The position numbers and the translations under genes are program-made. From contig NZ_JADDIX010000077.1 of NCBI RefSeq assembly GCF_015070855.1, positions 169,645-233,644 of the forward strand: a stretch of 64,000 nucleotides of DNA, read 5' to 3'. The DNA comes from Pseudomonas lopnurensis. GTDB taxonomy: Bacteria; Pseudomonadota; Gammaproteobacteria; Pseudomonadales; Pseudomonadaceae. Each line of letters begins with the position of its first letter. Position 1 is the first letter of the stretch. The notes under the pieces are model-generated. The model was not told the DNA's origin. It was given only the letters and a program-made list of their open reading frames with translations, and did no database searches. Positions 17,416-29,473 of this stretch are shown piece after piece.

Positions 17416-17925
17416 ATGGAGTGGTGGTCGATCATCACCAGCACCATCGCTTCGGAATTTTCCGACATTCCCGACCTGGAGGAAGCGACGCGGGTCGGCT
17501 GTCGCCTGCTGATCGCCGCGACCCTGGGTGGCCTGCTCGGCTACGAGCGCGAGCGCAAACGCAAGGCCGCCGGGCTGCGCACCCACATGCTGGTGGCGCT
17601 GGGCGCCGCCCTGCTCGTACTGGTGCCGATTCAGGTCGGCATGGGTGGCGACGACATCTCGCGGGTGATCCAGGGCATCGTCACCGGCATCGGCTTCCTC
17701 GGTGCCGGGACCATCCTCAAGGGCGCCTCCATCGAGGACGTCAAAGGCCTGACCACCGCTGCGGGCATCTGGCTCACCGCGGCCATCGGCATCGCCGTCG
17801 GCATGGGCCATGAGGCCACGGCCGTGCTGAGCACGCTACTGGCGCTGGCGATATTCGTACTGATGCCGCGGCTGGAACGGCACGCCGCGCTACGCGCACG
17901 CAAGCGCCGGAAAGCAAACGAGTGA
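17416..17925 (+). CDS. MgtC/SapB family membrane protein
   Basis: 169 residues with about five hydrophobic segments. The family core is clear: RLLIAATLGGLLGYERER, GLRTHMLVALGAALL, GIGFLGAGTIL and GLTTAAGIWLTAAIGIAVGMG. MgtC proteins support growth at low magnesium and inside host cells and can modulate F-type ATPase; this short form lacks the C-terminal ACT-like domain of true MgtC, so it is the SapB-like type. It is a single gene 60 bp before the next one. Confidence 0.9.
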   Translation: MEWWSIITSTIASEFSDIPDLEEATRVGCRLLIAATLGGLLGYERERKRKAAGLRTHMLVALGAALLVLVPIQVGMGGDDISRVIQGIVTGIGFLGAGTILKGASIEDVKGLTTAAGIWLTAAIGIAVGMGHEATAVLSTLLALAIFVLMPRLERHAALRARKRRKANE

Positions 17926-17985
17926 AGCAGATCGCGCAGGCCGAACGATCGACGGCCCGGCCACCACCGACTCGAGAACGTCCCC

Positions 17986-19302
17986 ATGCACAATCCCCGC
18001 ATCACCCTGCTGATCGCCACCGGTCTGCTGGCCCTCGCCGGTTGCAGCGAAATGGCCAAGGTGCCGGTCGAATCCGGTTATGGCCCCAACCCGACGCTGC
18101 CGGAACCGAACAAGACCCTGTTGCCGACGGTGAACATCGCGCCCGCCAAGGGCTGGCCGGACGGCGTCAAGCCCCAGGCCGCGGCGGGCCTGCGGGTCGA
18201 TGCTTTCGCCGGCGACCTCGAGCATCCGCGCTGGGTCTACGTATTGCCCAATGGCGACGTGCTGGTGGCCGAAAGCGATGCGCCGCCCAAGGAAAACCGA
18301 CAGGGCATCCGCGGCTGGATCATGAAGAAGCTCATGGCGCGCGCCGGCTCCGGCGGCCCCAGCGCCAACCGCATCACGTTGCTACGCGACGCCGATGGCG
18401 ACGGTACGCCCGAGCAACGCACGACGTTCCTGGAAAACCTCGATTCGCCGTTCGGCATGGCGCTGGTGGGCAACGATTTCTACGTCGCCAACACCGATGC
18501 GCTGCTGCGCTTCCCCTATGAGCAGGGCATGACCCGCATCGACGCCGAGGGCGAGAAGGTGGTGGACCTGCCGGCCGGTCCGATCAACCACCACTGGACC
18601 AAGAACGTCATCGCCAGCCCGGACGGCAGATACCTGTACGTCACCAGCGGATCGAACAGCAACGTGGCCGAGAACGGCATGGAGGCCGAGCAGAATCGTG
18701 CCGCGATCCTCGAAGTCGATCCCCAGGCCAAGACCTTGCGGCTGTTCGCCTCGGGACTGCGCAATCCCAACGGGCTGGCCTGGCAGCCCGACAGCGGCGC
18801 GCTCTGGACCGCCGTCAACGAACGCGACGAGATCGGCAGCGACCTGGTCCCCGACTATATGACCTCGGTGCGTGATGGCGGCTTCTATGGCTGGCCCTAC
18901 AGCTACTTCGGTCAGCACGTCGATGTGCGGGTCGAACCACAGCGGCCGGATCTGGTAGAACGCGCCATCGTCCCCGACTATGCCCTGGGGGCACATACAT
19001 CCTCGCTCGGCCTGGCCTTCTACGAGGGCTCGCTGCTGCCGCAGCGCTACGCCAAAGGCGCCTTCGTCGGCCAGCACGGCTCCTGGAACCGCAAGCCGCG
19101 CAGCGGCTACAAGGTCGTATTCATCCCCTTCCGCGACGGCATGCCGGCCGGCGAGCCGGAGGCTGTGCTCAGCGGCTTCGTCAACGACAAGGACGAGGCC
19201 ATGGGCCGCCCGGTCGGCGTCGCGGTGGACGCGACCGGTGCCCTGCTGGTGGCCGACGATGTCGGCAACGTCATCTGGCGTATCACGCCCAGCGGTCGCT
19301 GA
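17986..19302 (+). CDS. PQQ-dependent sugar (sorbosone) dehydrogenase-like lipoprotein
   Basis: 438 residues with a lipoprotein signal ([13 protein letters not shown], lipidated Cys about 21). The mature part is a six-bladed beta-propeller of the soluble glucose/sorbosone dehydrogenase type: [87 protein letters not shown]. Members bind PQQ and oxidise sugars in the periplasm, although many have no known substrate. It leads a run of stress-type genes (osmE, Rho_N protein, ferritin-like), which suggests stationary-phase or osmotic induction by inference. Confidence 0.85.
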   Translation: MHNPRITLLIATGLLALAGCSEMAKVPVESGYGPNPTLPEPNKTLLPTVNIAPAKGWPDGVKPQAAAGLRVDAFAGDLEHPRWVYVLPNGDVLVAESDAPPKENRQGIRGWIMKKLMARAGSGGPSANRITLLRDADGDGTPEQRTTFLENLDSPFGMALVGNDFYVANTDALLRFPYEQGMTRIDAEGEKVVDLPAGPINHHWTKNVIASPDGRYLYVTSGSNSNVAENGMEAEQNRAAILEVDPQAKTLRLFASGLRNPNGLAWQPDSGALWTAVNERDEIGSDLVPDYMTSVRDGGFYGWPYSYFGQHVDVRVEPQRPDLVERAIVPDYALGAHTSSLGLAFYEGSLLPQRYAKGAFVGQHGSWNRKPRSGYKVVFIPFRDGMPAGEPEAVLSGFVNDKDEAMGRPVGVAVDATGALLVADDVGNVIWRITPSGR

Positions 19303-19394
19303 ACGAAGCTCACCGCAGACGCAAAGTGGCGCTGCGCTGAAACTCCCGGGCCGCTCGGAGGCCGAAAGAGAACCATCCCATGCGAGGACTTCCC

Positions 19395-19736
19395 ATGTTC
19401 AAGCACGCCACCTTCCCCATCGCCGCCGTGATGCTGCTCGCCGGTTGCGCCAGCAACGTGCAGAACCCCGTCGACCGGATCACCTACCGTGATGAACCGC
19501 TGGTGCGGGACGTCGAGGACGGCATGACCCAGGAGCGGGTGCTGGCGATCGGCGGCAAGCCCTCCAACGCCAGCGCGCGCACTGTCGTCCCGGGGCTGTG
19601 CCACGACTACATTCTCAGTCATGAAGGCAAGCGACAGCCCTACTACGTCAGCTTCGATGCCTCCGGGCGCGTGGATGGTCAAGGCTTCCTGACCTGTCGG
19701 CAGTTGGAAGAGAACCAGCGCAATCGGCGGCCCTGA
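19395..19736 (+). CDS. osmE: OsmE-family osmotically inducible lipoprotein
   Basis: 113 residues from the ATG at 19395. Lipoprotein signal (FPIAAVMLLAGC), then the SmpA/OmlA-like fold shared with OsmE: VRDVEDGMTQERVLAIGGKPS, CHDYILSHEGKRQPYYVSFDASGRVDGQGFLTC. The two cysteines flanking the C-terminal half match OsmE. In E. coli OsmE is induced by osmotic stress and stationary phase through RpoS. An earlier ATG at 19380 would add five residues. Confidence 0.85.
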   Translation: MFKHATFPIAAVMLLAGCASNVQNPVDRITYRDEPLVRDVEDGMTQERVLAIGGKPSNASARTVVPGLCHDYILSHEGKRQPYYVSFDASGRVDGQGFLTCRQLEENQRNRRP

Positions 19737-19762
19737 GCCGAACCAGGCGGCACCCACCGGCC

Positions 19763-19824
19763 TAGGGTCTGGCGCCATTTGGCGCAGCAACGCGGCTCGC
19801 GACGAAACGGCAACAGACCCCTAG
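19763..19824. repeat. TAGGG inverted-repeat element, deleted copy
   Basis: Starts TAGGGTCTG and ends CAGACCCCTA. The reverse complement of its right arm (about 39 bp) matches the left arm of the copy at 205 with about three mismatches. The interior is lost. It lies in the gap between osmE and the Rho_N gene. Confidence 0.7.
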
Positions 19825-19865
19825 CACCGCCGACCATACCCAGACTATGACCAAGGAGGCCCTCG

Positions 19866-20264
19866 ATGCCCCGCGGAGACAAATCCAAATACACCGACAA
19901 GCAGCAGCGAAAAGCCGAGCACATCGAAGAAAGCTATGAAGAGCGTGGCGTTTCGGAGAAGGAGGCCGAAGCACGTGCCTGGGCGACGGTCAACAAGCAG
20001 TCCGGTGGCGGCGAGCGCAAAAGCGGCTCGGGCAGCAAGAAAAGCGAAACCGCCAAGCGCGCCGAACGCAAGGATTCCGCTCACCGGGCGGCGCAGACGC
20101 GCCAAGGCGACTCGCCGAACAAGGGCTCGGCCCGCCGATCGAAATCCGCCAGCACCGCGCTGGCCGACATGACCCGCGACGAGTTGATGGACAAGGCGCG
20201 CGAGCGCGATATCCGTGGCCGTTCGAAGATGCGCAAGGACGAATTGCTGCGGGCCTTGAGTTGA
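19866..20264 (+). CDS. charged stress-type protein with C-terminal Rho_N motif
   Basis: 132 residues, very rich in Lys, Arg, Glu and Ser. The N-terminus (DKSKYTDKQQRKAEHIEESYEERGVSEKEAEARAWATVNKQSGGG) is a known small stress-associated repeat, often labelled plasmid stabilisation protein. The C-terminus (MTRDELMDKARERDIRGRSKMRKDELLRAL) is a Rho_N/SAP-like nucleic-acid-binding helix-extended-loop-helix. The middle is disordered. Likely a DNA- or RNA-associated protein induced under stress; the old plasmid label should not be taken literally. Confidence 0.75.
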   Translation: MPRGDKSKYTDKQQRKAEHIEESYEERGVSEKEAEARAWATVNKQSGGGERKSGSGSKKSETAKRAERKDSAHRAAQTRQGDSPNKGSARRSKSASTALADMTRDELMDKARERDIRGRSKMRKDELLRALS

Positions 20265-20281
20265 GCCGACGAGGTCCCGCG

Positions 20282-20425
20282 ATGCAGCGTCCGGAGCCAG
20301 ACGACCCACCGGTGCCGGAGCGCAACCCCAAGCGCGAGGAGCCGGGCGAGCCACTGCCGATCGGCGAGCCGGGCCAACCGCCGGGCGGGCCTGAGCCCGG
20401 ACAGGAAGATGGCCGCGGCGCCTAA
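20282..20425 (+). CDS. proline-rich microprotein
   Basis: 47 residues, about a third Pro and Gly, with many acidic residues (starts MQRPEPDDPPVPERNPKREE, ends GQEDGRGA). A GAGG site precedes the ATG. It is 17 bp after the Rho_N gene and in the same direction, so probably part of that unit. No domain or signal; intrinsically disordered. Composition and context support it more than any motif. Confidence 0.45.
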   Translation: MQRPEPDDPPVPERNPKREEPGEPLPIGEPGQPPGGPEPGQEDGRGA

Positions 20426-20512
20426 ACTTTCCGCCCCGGCTCCGATCTCAATTGGCGAACCGTGAATTCGCCGCAGCATCGTCGTGGCGAAACAGAAGCC
20501 GAGGAGACCGTG

Positions 20513-21046
20513 ATGAGTTACGTACAACTGAGCGACAAACAGAGTCTGCGCGAGCGTGCCCGCCAGCACGTGGAAAACGGCGCGGTGACCGAAAGCTACT
20601 CCGCCGATCGCGAAATGGTGCTCAACCTGCTCAACGATGCCCTGGCCACCGAACTGGTCTGCTACCTGCGCTACAAGCGCCACTACTACATGGCGACCGG
20701 GTTGAAATCCAGCGTCGCCGCCGACGAGTTCCTCGAACACGCCAACGAGGAGCAGGAGCACGCGGATCGCCTCGCCGAACGTATCGTGCAACTGGGTGGC
20801 GAACCGGACTACAACCCCGACAGCCTGACCGAGCGTGCGCACGCCCAGTATGCCGAGGGCAACGGGTTACGCGACATGGTCTTCGAGAATCTGGTGGCCG
20901 AGCGCATCGCCATCGACAGCTATCGCGAGATCGTCCAGTACCTGGGCGACAAGGACCCGACCACCCGGCGCATCTTCGAGGACATTCTCGCCCAGGAAGA
21001 GGAGCACGCCGATGATCTGGCGGGGCTGCTGGATGGCATGAATTGA
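20513..21046 (+). CDS. ferritin-like protein (bacterioferritin/Dps-type)
   Basis: 177 residues from the ATG at 20513 (GAGGAG before it). A four-helix ferritin-like domain: LLNDALATELVCYLRYKRHYYM, EFLEHANEEQEHADRLAERI (an E..H pair for iron), LVAERIAIDSYREIVQYL and ILAQEEEHADDLAGLL (a second ExxH). This gives a di-iron site of the bacterioferritin/Dps kind, likely storing iron or protecting DNA from peroxide. The usual haem Met is not evident. It ends the stress cassette. Confidence 0.85.
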   Translation: MSYVQLSDKQSLRERARQHVENGAVTESYSADREMVLNLLNDALATELVCYLRYKRHYYMATGLKSSVAADEFLEHANEEQEHADRLAERIVQLGGEPDYNPDSLTERAHAQYAEGNGLRDMVFENLVAERIAIDSYREIVQYLGDKDPTTRRIFEDILAQEEEHADDLAGLLDGMN

Positions 21047-21047
21047 A

Positions 21048-21094
21048 GCGGCAAGCGGCAAGCGGCAAGCGGCAAGCAAGCTTGAAGCTTGAAG
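21048..21094. repeat. heptanucleotide tandem repeats after the ferritin-like gene
   Basis: About four units of GCGGCAA followed by GCTTGAA units, beginning two bases after the stop codon. Similar 7-bp runs occur at 40221-40270 and 44819-44858. Confidence 0.7.
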
Positions 21095-21210
21095 CCCAAA
21101 AAGCATCGCCCCGAAGGTGGGCCTCCCATAAGAACCAGCCCACACCGCCCCCTGTGGGAGGCGCGACCCGCGGCGATCACAGGCCACAGACCTGCCCAAA
21201 GCGATCGCGA

Positions 21211-21274
21211 GGTTTCACCCGCCCTACGACCTGTATCTCGGTTCGGTACGATGTAGGGCGGGTTGCAACCCGCC
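21211..21274. repeat. REP pair (BIME)
   Basis: GGTTTCACCCGCCCTAC (21211-21227) and GTAGGGCGGGTTGCAACC (from 21253) form two REP units in opposite orientation. This is the TAGGGCGGGT family that becomes frequent after 51.9 kb and flanks the RAYT gene. Confidence 0.8.
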
Positions 21275-21326
21275 GAACGAGGTTCGCAACCACGCCAAGC
21301 CATCCCCGAATCGATGAGACTGGAAT

Positions 21327-21353
21327 AAAAAAAAGCCACCCGTAGGTGGCTCA
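21327..21353 (-). terminator. Rho-independent terminator of lpxC
   Basis: On the minus strand, AGCCACC/GGGTGGCT stem with a 3-base loop followed by eight T. It lies 20 bp beyond the lpxC stop codon and closes the dcw/lpxC block. Confidence 0.88.
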
Positions 21354-21373
21354 ATCAGGAAGAGAGGTACTGC

Positions 21374-22328
<955 letters not shown>

Positions 22329-22400
22329 TAATTGGCGGCGATAATAGCAGATGCCAACTTTGCTGAATACCAATCACAACAATACTCCTGATAAGCTCAA

Positions 22401-23585
22401 TCAATCGGCCTGACGACGCAGAAACGCGGGAATGTCCAGGTAATCCAGATCCTCTTGCGGGTTCAACTTGGCGGCTGTCGCGGCGGCATGCGCCTGGTTG
22501 CGCATCACGGTCGGACGCTCCAGGTCACGATAGTTGACCGCGGCCTGCTCCTGACGCGGAGCCTGTGCCGGCGCTGCGGCGACAGTGGTCTGCACGGTAT
22601 TGTTCACGACCTTGACCGGCTTTTCATTGCGCGGTCCCAGACCGGTCGCCACGACGGTGACGTGCAGTTCGTCGGCCATCTCCGGATCGATCACGGCGCC
22701 GACCTTGACGGTGGCTTCGTCGGAGGCGAAGGCTTCGATGATCTCGCCCACCGCGGCGTATTCGCCGAGGGACAGGTCCAGGCCGGCGGTGATGTTCACC
22801 AGGATGCCGCGCGCGCCCTGCAGGTTGACGTCTTCCAGCAGCGGGTTGCGGATGGCCGCCTCGGTCGCTTCGCGCGCGCGGTTCGGGCCGGTGGAGCTGC
22901 CGGTGCCCATCATCGCCATGCCCATCTCGCCCATGACGGTCTTGACGTCGGCGAAGTCGACGTTCATCAGGCCCGGACGCTGCATGATGTCGGAAATGCC
23001 GCGCACCGCGCCGGTCAGCACGTCGTCGGCCTTGGCGAAGGCGGCCAGCAGGCTGGCGTCCTTGCCGAGGATGGTCAGCAGCTTCTCGTTGGGGATGGTG
23101 ATCAGCGAGTCGACGCACTCGGACAGCGCACGGATGCCCTCGTCGGCGACCTGCATGCGGCGACGGCCCTCGAAGGGGAACGGACGGGTGACCACGGCGA
23201 CGGTGAGGATGCCCATTTCCTTGGCCACCGAAGCGATGATCGGCGCGGCGCCGGTACCGGTGCCGCCGCCCATGCCGGTGGTGATGAAGACCATGTCGGC
23301 GCCTTCTAGCACTTCGGCGATGCGCTCACGGTCTTCCATTGCCGCCTGCCGGCCGATATCGGGATTGGTACCCGCGCCCAGTCCCTTGGTGATGGACGAG
23401 CCGAGTTGCAGCACGGTACGCGCTTCGATCTTCTTCAGCGCTTGCGCATCGGTGTTGGCACAGACGAATTCGACGCCCTCGACGTTGTTGCGGATCATGT
23501 GATTGACGGCATTGCCGCCACCACCGCCGACGCCGATGACCTTGATGACTGCACTTTGCGGGGTATGATCTACGAGTTCGAACAT
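22401..23585 (-). CDS. ftsZ: cell division GTPase FtsZ
   Basis: 394 residues, the Pseudomonas length, starting MFELVDHTPQSAVIKVIGVGG at 23585. The tubulin-like GTPase polymerises into the division ring. The signature GGGTGTG is at about residues 106-112, and the C-terminal peptide (DLDYLDIPAFLRRQAD), after a variable linker, binds FtsA and ZipA. It is the last dcw gene, 47 bp after ftsA. The same minus frame happens to stay open upstream through ftsA, but the start is unambiguous. Confidence 0.98.
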   Translation of the reverse strand: MFELVDHTPQSAVIKVIGVGGGGGNAVNHMIRNNVEGVEFVCANTDAQALKKIEARTVLQLGSSITKGLGAGTNPDIGRQAAMEDRERIAEVLEGADMVFITTGMGGGTGTGAAPIIASVAKEMGILTVAVVTRPFPFEGRRRMQVADEGIRALSECVDSLITIPNEKLLTILGKDASLLAAFAKADDVLTGAVRGISDIMQRPGLMNVDFADVKTVMGEMGMAMMGTGSSTGPNRAREATEAAIRNPLLEDVNLQGARGILVNITAGLDLSLGEYAAVGEIIEAFASDEATVKVGAVIDPEMADELHVTVVATGLGPRNEKPVKVVNNTVQTTVAAAPAQAPRQEQAAVNYRDLERPTVMRNQAHAAATAAKLNPQEDLDYLDIPAFLRRQAD

Positions 23586-23632
23586 TTCCCTCTCTCCTTC
23601 CAGCTTTCTAGTTTTGGTGTCACGCACACTGC

Positions 23633-24880
23633 TCAGAAATTGCCCTGGATCCAGCCTTTGAGCCGGTCCAGAACAGATGTCTTGGTGTCTTCGGCGAAAT
23701 TGCCGAGGCCGGACATGGGGATGCCGTCGGCTTGCTTGCGCAGTCCGTACAGCAACAGGCCCACGCCCGTCGAATAGATGGGGTTGCGTACCACGTCGGC
23801 CAGTCCCTTGACGCTGTGCGGCACGCCCAGGCGCACCGGCATGTGAAAGATTTCCTCGGCCAGGTCGACGGCTCCTTCCATCTTCGCTGTACCGCCTGTG
23901 AGGACGATCCCGGCGGGGACCAGATCCTCGTAGCCGCTGCGCCTCAGTTCGGCCTGGATCAGGGTGAAAAGCTCGTCGTAACGCGGCTCCACCACTTCGG
24001 CCAGGGCCTGCCGGGAGAGTTCCCGCGGCGGGCGGTCGCCGACGCTGGGGACCTTGATGGTCTCGCCGGCACCGGCCAGCTTGGCCAACGCGCAAGCATA
24101 GCGAATCTTGATCTCCTCGGCATACTGCGTTGGCGTGCGCAGGGCCATGGCGATGTCGTTGGTAACCTGGTCGCCGGCGATCGGGATGACCGCCGTGTGG
24201 CGAATCGCGCCTTCGGTGAAGATGCAGATATCGGTGGTGCCACCGCCGATGTCCACCAGGCATACGCCCAGTTCCTTCTCGTCGTCGGTGAGCACGGCAT
24301 GGGCCGAGGCCAGTTGCTCGAGGATGATGTCGTCCACCTCGAGGCCGCAGCGGCGCACGCATTTCTCGACGTTCTGCGCCGCGTTCACCGCACAGGTGAC
24401 CACGTGCACCTTGGCTTCCAGACGCACGCCGGACATGCCCAGCGGCTCGCGGACGCCTTCCTGGTTGTCGATCACGTAGTCCTGCGGCAGGGTATGCAGC
24501 ACGCGCTGGTCCGCCGGAATCGCCACGGCCTGCGCGGCATCGAGCACGCGCTCGAGGTCCGCCGTGCTGACTTCGCGATCGCGGATCGCCACGATGCCAT
24601 GGGAGTTCAGGCTGCGGATGTGGTTGCCGGCCAGGCCGACGAAAGCCGAATGGATGCGGCAGCCGGCCATCAACTGGGCTTCCTCGATGGCGCGCTGGAT
24701 CGACTGCACGGTGGATTCGATATTGACCACCACGCCTTTCTTCAGCCCACGCGAGGGATGGGTCCCAATTCCGACGATTTCCAGCTCGCCATCGGCGGTT
24801 ACCTCGCCCACCAGCGCCACCACCTTGGAGGTGCCGATGTCCAGGCCGACGATCATCTTGCCGCTTTGCACGCTCGACAT
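23633..24880 (-). CDS. ftsA: cell division protein FtsA
   Basis: 415 residues from the ATG at 24880 (MSSVQSGKM), with GAGGA 9 nt upstream; an ATG three codons earlier sits directly against that site and is less likely. FtsA is an actin-like ATPase that tethers FtsZ to the inner membrane. Visible: MIVGLDIGTSKVVALVGEV (phosphate 1), VCLVDIGGGTTDICIF (phosphate 2), GIVLTGGTAKMEG (adenosine motif) and the C-terminal amphipathic LDRLKGWIQGNF membrane helix. Confidence 0.97.
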   Translation of the reverse strand: MSSVQSGKMIVGLDIGTSKVVALVGEVTADGELEIVGIGTHPSRGLKKGVVVNIESTVQSIQRAIEEAQLMAGCRIHSAFVGLAGNHIRSLNSHGIVAIRDREVSTADLERVLDAAQAVAIPADQRVLHTLPQDYVIDNQEGVREPLGMSGVRLEAKVHVVTCAVNAAQNVEKCVRRCGLEVDDIILEQLASAHAVLTDDEKELGVCLVDIGGGTTDICIFTEGAIRHTAVIPIAGDQVTNDIAMALRTPTQYAEEIKIRYACALAKLAGAGETIKVPSVGDRPPRELSRQALAEVVEPRYDELFTLIQAELRRSGYEDLVPAGIVLTGGTAKMEGAVDLAEEIFHMPVRLGVPHSVKGLADVVRNPIYSTGVGLLLYGLRKQADGIPMSGLGNFAEDTKTSVLDRLKGWIQGNF

Positions 24881-24892
24881 GTGTTTCATTCC

Positions 24893-25750
24893 TCAATTCT
24901 TCACAGCGACGGTCGTATCCGTCGCGGTCGGGATCGGCTCATGCCAGGCGACGGCCAGGCCGTTCGCATAGCGCAGATCGATCCGTGCGATTTTCTCGCT
25001 TTCCTGCTCCAGTGCCTTTTGATAGATGGCAGTGAAACGACGCATTTTTTCCACGATCTGGTCCCGCCCCAGCAGTAGCTCGATGCCCTGGTTGGTGGTC
25101 AGGAACCAGCTTCCGCGTTCACGCAGCTCCAGGCGGGCGATGGAGAATCCCAGTGGGCGCAGCATCTGGCTGAGCATCTGGTATTGCTGCATGACCCGCT
25201 GTTGGGCCCGCTTCGGACCATGCAAGTGCGGCAAGTGTTCATAACGGCTCAGGTCATCCGGCGCAAAAGCCTGGCCTTTATTGTTAAGCAATGCTTCGCC
25301 CCCCCAGCGGGCAATCGGCAATTGCTCATCCAGGCGCACCAGCACCTGGTCCGGCCAGACGCGGCGGACTTCGACGTGGGCGATCCATGGCATCCGTTCG
25401 AGTTGGTGGCGCATGCCGCTCAGATCAACCTTGAAGAAGCTCTGCTCGACGAAAGGTGCGATGCGCTGCTGCACGGCCTCACGGCTGACATAGCCCAGTT
25501 CGCCCTGCACGCTGACCTTGGCGATCGGCCGGTCGGCATAGGGCAGCAGGCGCTGGCCGAGTTCGTAGAGGCCGACCACCAGGCCGACCAGCAATACCGG
25601 CCAGACGACGCGCTTCAGCCCGGCCAGGCTCGGTTTCGGCAGGCGCGCCGACAGCGGCTGCGGTTTCACCAGGCGACTCGCACCGCGCGGCACCGGCTTG
25701 CGCGAGGCGCGGCCGCTTCCGGGTTGCGAATGACGCAGCGTGGTGATCAT
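24893..25750 (-). CDS. ftsQ: cell division protein FtsQ
   Basis: 285 residues. A basic cytoplasmic tail (1-45), one membrane helix (about 48-67, [18 protein letters not shown]), then a periplasmic POTRA domain ([23 protein letters not shown]) and the FtsQ beta domain. FtsQ bridges FtsA/FtsZ-side and periplasmic divisome parts through FtsB and FtsL. Its start is 3 bp after the ddlB stop, and its end 12 bp before ftsA. Confidence 0.96.
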   Translation of the reverse strand: MITTLRHSQPGSGRASRKPVPRGASRLVKPQPLSARLPKPSLAGLKRVVWPVLLVGLVVGLYELGQRLLPYADRPIAKVSVQGELGYVSREAVQQRIAPFVEQSFFKVDLSGMRHQLERMPWIAHVEVRRVWPDQVLVRLDEQLPIARWGGEALLNNKGQAFAPDDLSRYEHLPHLHGPKRAQQRVMQQYQMLSQMLRPLGFSIARLELRERGSWFLTTNQGIELLLGRDQIVEKMRRFTAIYQKALEQESEKIARIDLRYANGLAVAWHEPIPTATDTTVAVKN

Positions 25751-25753
25751 GGC

Positions 25754-28147
<2,394 letters not shown>

Positions 28148-28155
<8 letters not shown>

Positions 28156-29221
28156 TGGCCACCTCCAGGCAGATATCGACCACGCTGCGGGTGGCGTCGG
28201 GCCGGGCCAGCCGGCGCGCGGTGGCCCCCATGGCCTTGAGTTTTTCCGGCTGCATCATTACCTCGGTCAGCTGCGCGGCGAGCGTGGCCGCGTCAGTCTT
28301 GGCTTGCGGCAGAAGGACGGCGGCGCCCTCCTTCGCCAGATAGTCGGCATTGCGGGTCTGGTGATCGTCGATCGCATGCGGCAGCGGCACCAGGAACGAC
28401 GGCAGCCCGGCGGCGGCCAGTTCGCAGACGGTCAGCGCCCCGGCGCGGCAGATCACCAGATCGGCCCAGGCGTAGGCACGCGCCATGTCCTTGATGAACG
28501 GCGCCACCTCGGCGACCACGCCGGCCTCGGCGTAACGCTGCGTGGTGATCTCGGCGTGCTGCTTGCCAGCCTGGTGGAAGACCTCGGGGCGCAGTTCCGC
28601 CGGCACCTGCGCCAGCGCGGCAGGCAACAGCTTGTTCAGCGGCTCGGCGCCGAGGCTGCCGCCCAGCACCAGCAGGCGCGGCCGGCGATCGACCAGCGAG
28701 TCGCGCGGTGTTTCCAGGAACAGCTCCTCGCGCACCGGATTGCCGGTGGTGCGGCGCTTGTCGCTCGCCGCGAAGGTATTCGGGAAGGCCTCGCAGACAC
28801 GACGCGACAGCGGCGCGAGGCTGCGATTGGCGGTCCCGGCCACGGCGTTCTGCTCGTGAATCACCAGCGGCACGCCGGCCAGCTTCGCCGCCAGCCCGCC
28901 GGGGCCGGTCACGTAGCCGCCCAGGCCGAGCACGCAGACCGGGCGCAGTTCGCGGATGATGCGGCGCGCCTGGAACAGCGAGCGGATCAGCTGCAGCGGC
29001 GCCTTGATCAGCGAGACCAGGCCCTTGCCACGCAGCCCGCTGACCTGGATCAGGTGCAGCGGCAGCCCGGCCGCGGGCACCAGTTCGTTCTCGATGCCGC
29101 GCGGCGTCCCGAGCCAGTGCACCGCATAGCCGCGCGCCTGGAACTCGCGGGCGCAGGCCAGCGCCGGGAATACGTGGCCGCCGGTGCCGCCGGCCATGAT
29201 CAACACGTTAGGGCGGGTCAT
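28148..29221 (-). CDS. murG: undecaprenyldiphospho-muramoylpentapeptide GlcNAc transferase
   Basis: 357 residues. It converts lipid I to lipid II on the inner face of the cytoplasmic membrane. The N-terminal [12 protein letters not shown] is the glycine-rich lipid-binding loop; [33 protein letters not shown] and [35 protein letters not shown] (UDP-GlcNAc site) are diagnostic. A 245-bp inverted-repeat element lies directly upstream, so the ribosome site (GGGGA about 9 nt before the ATG) is contributed by the element's end. Confidence 0.98.
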
Positions 29222-29465
29222 TGACTATTTCCCCGCTGCGTTGCCGCCAGAAATGCGGCCAGGCTAGGCGCCAGTCGCAGGCAATGGCGTCCCCTTGGCA
29301 AGACTGGCAACAACGCATGGCCGCATTTCTGGCGCAACCCGAAGGGCCGGGCCTGGTTTCGCCCGGCGCAGCGTTGCTCGTCGCTCATTTGGGCGACCAA
29401 ACCACGCTCCTCGCGCCTTGCTCCGCGCGAAACCAGGCTCCGGCGCAGCTCGGGAAATAGCCAAT
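29222..29465. repeat. TAGGG-family inverted-repeat element between ftsW and murG (about 245 bp)
   Basis: The ends form an imperfect 20-bp inverted repeat (left TTGACTATTTCCC-CGCTGCG, right reading TTGGCTATTTCCCGAGCTGC on the other strand). Inside lies a perfect 17-bp inverted repeat (29245-29261 with 29318-29334, CGCCAGAAATGCGGCCA). The core around 29281-29325 (CAATGG, CCTTGGCAAG, GGCAACAACGCATG) matches the core of the copy at 205-386. It is the only sizeable gap in the dcw cluster and contains no credible gene. Confidence 0.7.
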
Positions 29466-29473
29466 GCCCCGCC

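Noticed and set aside
22401..24896. An 831-codon minus-strand open frame covering ftsZ and the ftsA region
   Set aside because: Only its last 394 codons are FtsZ. The upstream part is an alternative frame of ftsA, open because of high GC; it has low-complexity Arg/Gly/Pro composition and no domain.
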